35,588 nt of DNA, taken from contig CAJXUU010000016.1 in assembly GCA_913061325.1 (NCBI GenBank), positions 1-35,588 of the forward strand, given 5' to 3'. The position numbers and the translations under genes were made by a program. A model generated the notes under the pieces. That model was not told where the DNA came from and did no database searches. It saw only the letters and a program-made list of their open reading frames with translations. The stretch is from an uncultured Saprospirales bacterium (lineage in GTDB: Bacteria; Bacteroidota; Bacteroidia; Chitinophagales; Saprospiraceae). Numbering within the stretch: position 1 is the stretch's first letter; the number at the start of each line of letters is the position of its first letter. Positions 35,564 to 35,588 of this stretch are shown here, piece after piece.

Positions 35564-35584
35564 CTTCTGCGTTAAAAAGCCTCG
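35564..35584. repeat. Partial copy of island boundary motif
   Basis: CTTCTGCGTTAAAAAGCCTCG at the window end resembles CTCCGCTAAAAAGCTTCG at 16578-16595. It may begin a second G+C-richer island beyond the window. The match is short, so this is weak evidence. Confidence 0.3.
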
Positions 35585-35588
35585 CCTA

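Overview
The window looks like a chromosomal stretch of a marine-type Bacteroidota, most likely Saprospiria or a relative. The DNA is A+T-rich and genes lack obvious Shine-Dalgarno leaders. Promoters resemble the Bacteroidota -33 TTTG / -7 TAnnTTTG type. The gene content is typical of that group: a type IX secretion (T9SS) C-terminal sorting domain, SprB-like and CUB modules, a fungalysin (M36) protease, Asp-box proteins, and DUF3179. The assignment is by gene content only, without a database search.

Region 1 (1-11150) is mostly a polymorphic-toxin locus. After about 0.9 kb of apparently gene-free DNA comes a cysteine-rich secreted protein split by a frameshift near 2100. It is followed by a 2131-residue exported RHS/YD-repeat protein with a variable C-terminal tip. 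A small membrane protein overlaps its stop codon and is the likely immunity protein. A bidirectional hairpin terminator closes the unit.

Region 2 (11155-16421) looks like an integrated mobile element. It encodes a divergently transcribed XRE repressor, a CHC2-zinc/TOPRIM/AAA+ primase-helicase, and two overlapping tyrosine recombinases. The second recombinase has lost key catalytic residues. A small accessory protein follows on the opposite strand. A near-perfect inverted repeat with the geometry of a tyrosine-recombinase core site lies between the primase and recombinase genes. Shared TTGCTTAC-type operators lie between the repressor and the primase.

Region 3 (16422-19582) holds a G+C-richer non-coding island full of hairpins. 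Next is a 5'-truncated rhs tip whose core matches the big rhs gene but whose C-terminus is unrelated, followed by two small membrane proteins and a near-copy of the region 1 terminator. Directly beyond that terminator are the decayed tail of a second XRE gene and the decayed junction of a second recombinase pair. The order rhs tip / membrane protein / hairpin / XRE / recombinases therefore occurs twice, once intact and once in ruins. This is the most interesting result of the reading.

Region 4 (19583-35588) is more ordinary. It has a PspC-domain protein and an unknown membrane protein on the minus strand, and a SAM methyltransferase. Then come a carboxypeptidase-regulatory-like/DUF3179 fusion, a lipoprotein, and an ABC ATPase/permease pair whose permease carries a striking His/Asp-rich loop. 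Two large secreted proteins (Asp-box and M36 protease) share a CUB plus novel-looking C-terminal module. A Crp-family regulator and an unknown protein follow. The last about 25 bases resemble the start of the G+C-rich island. I saw no tRNA, rRNA or CRISPR array.
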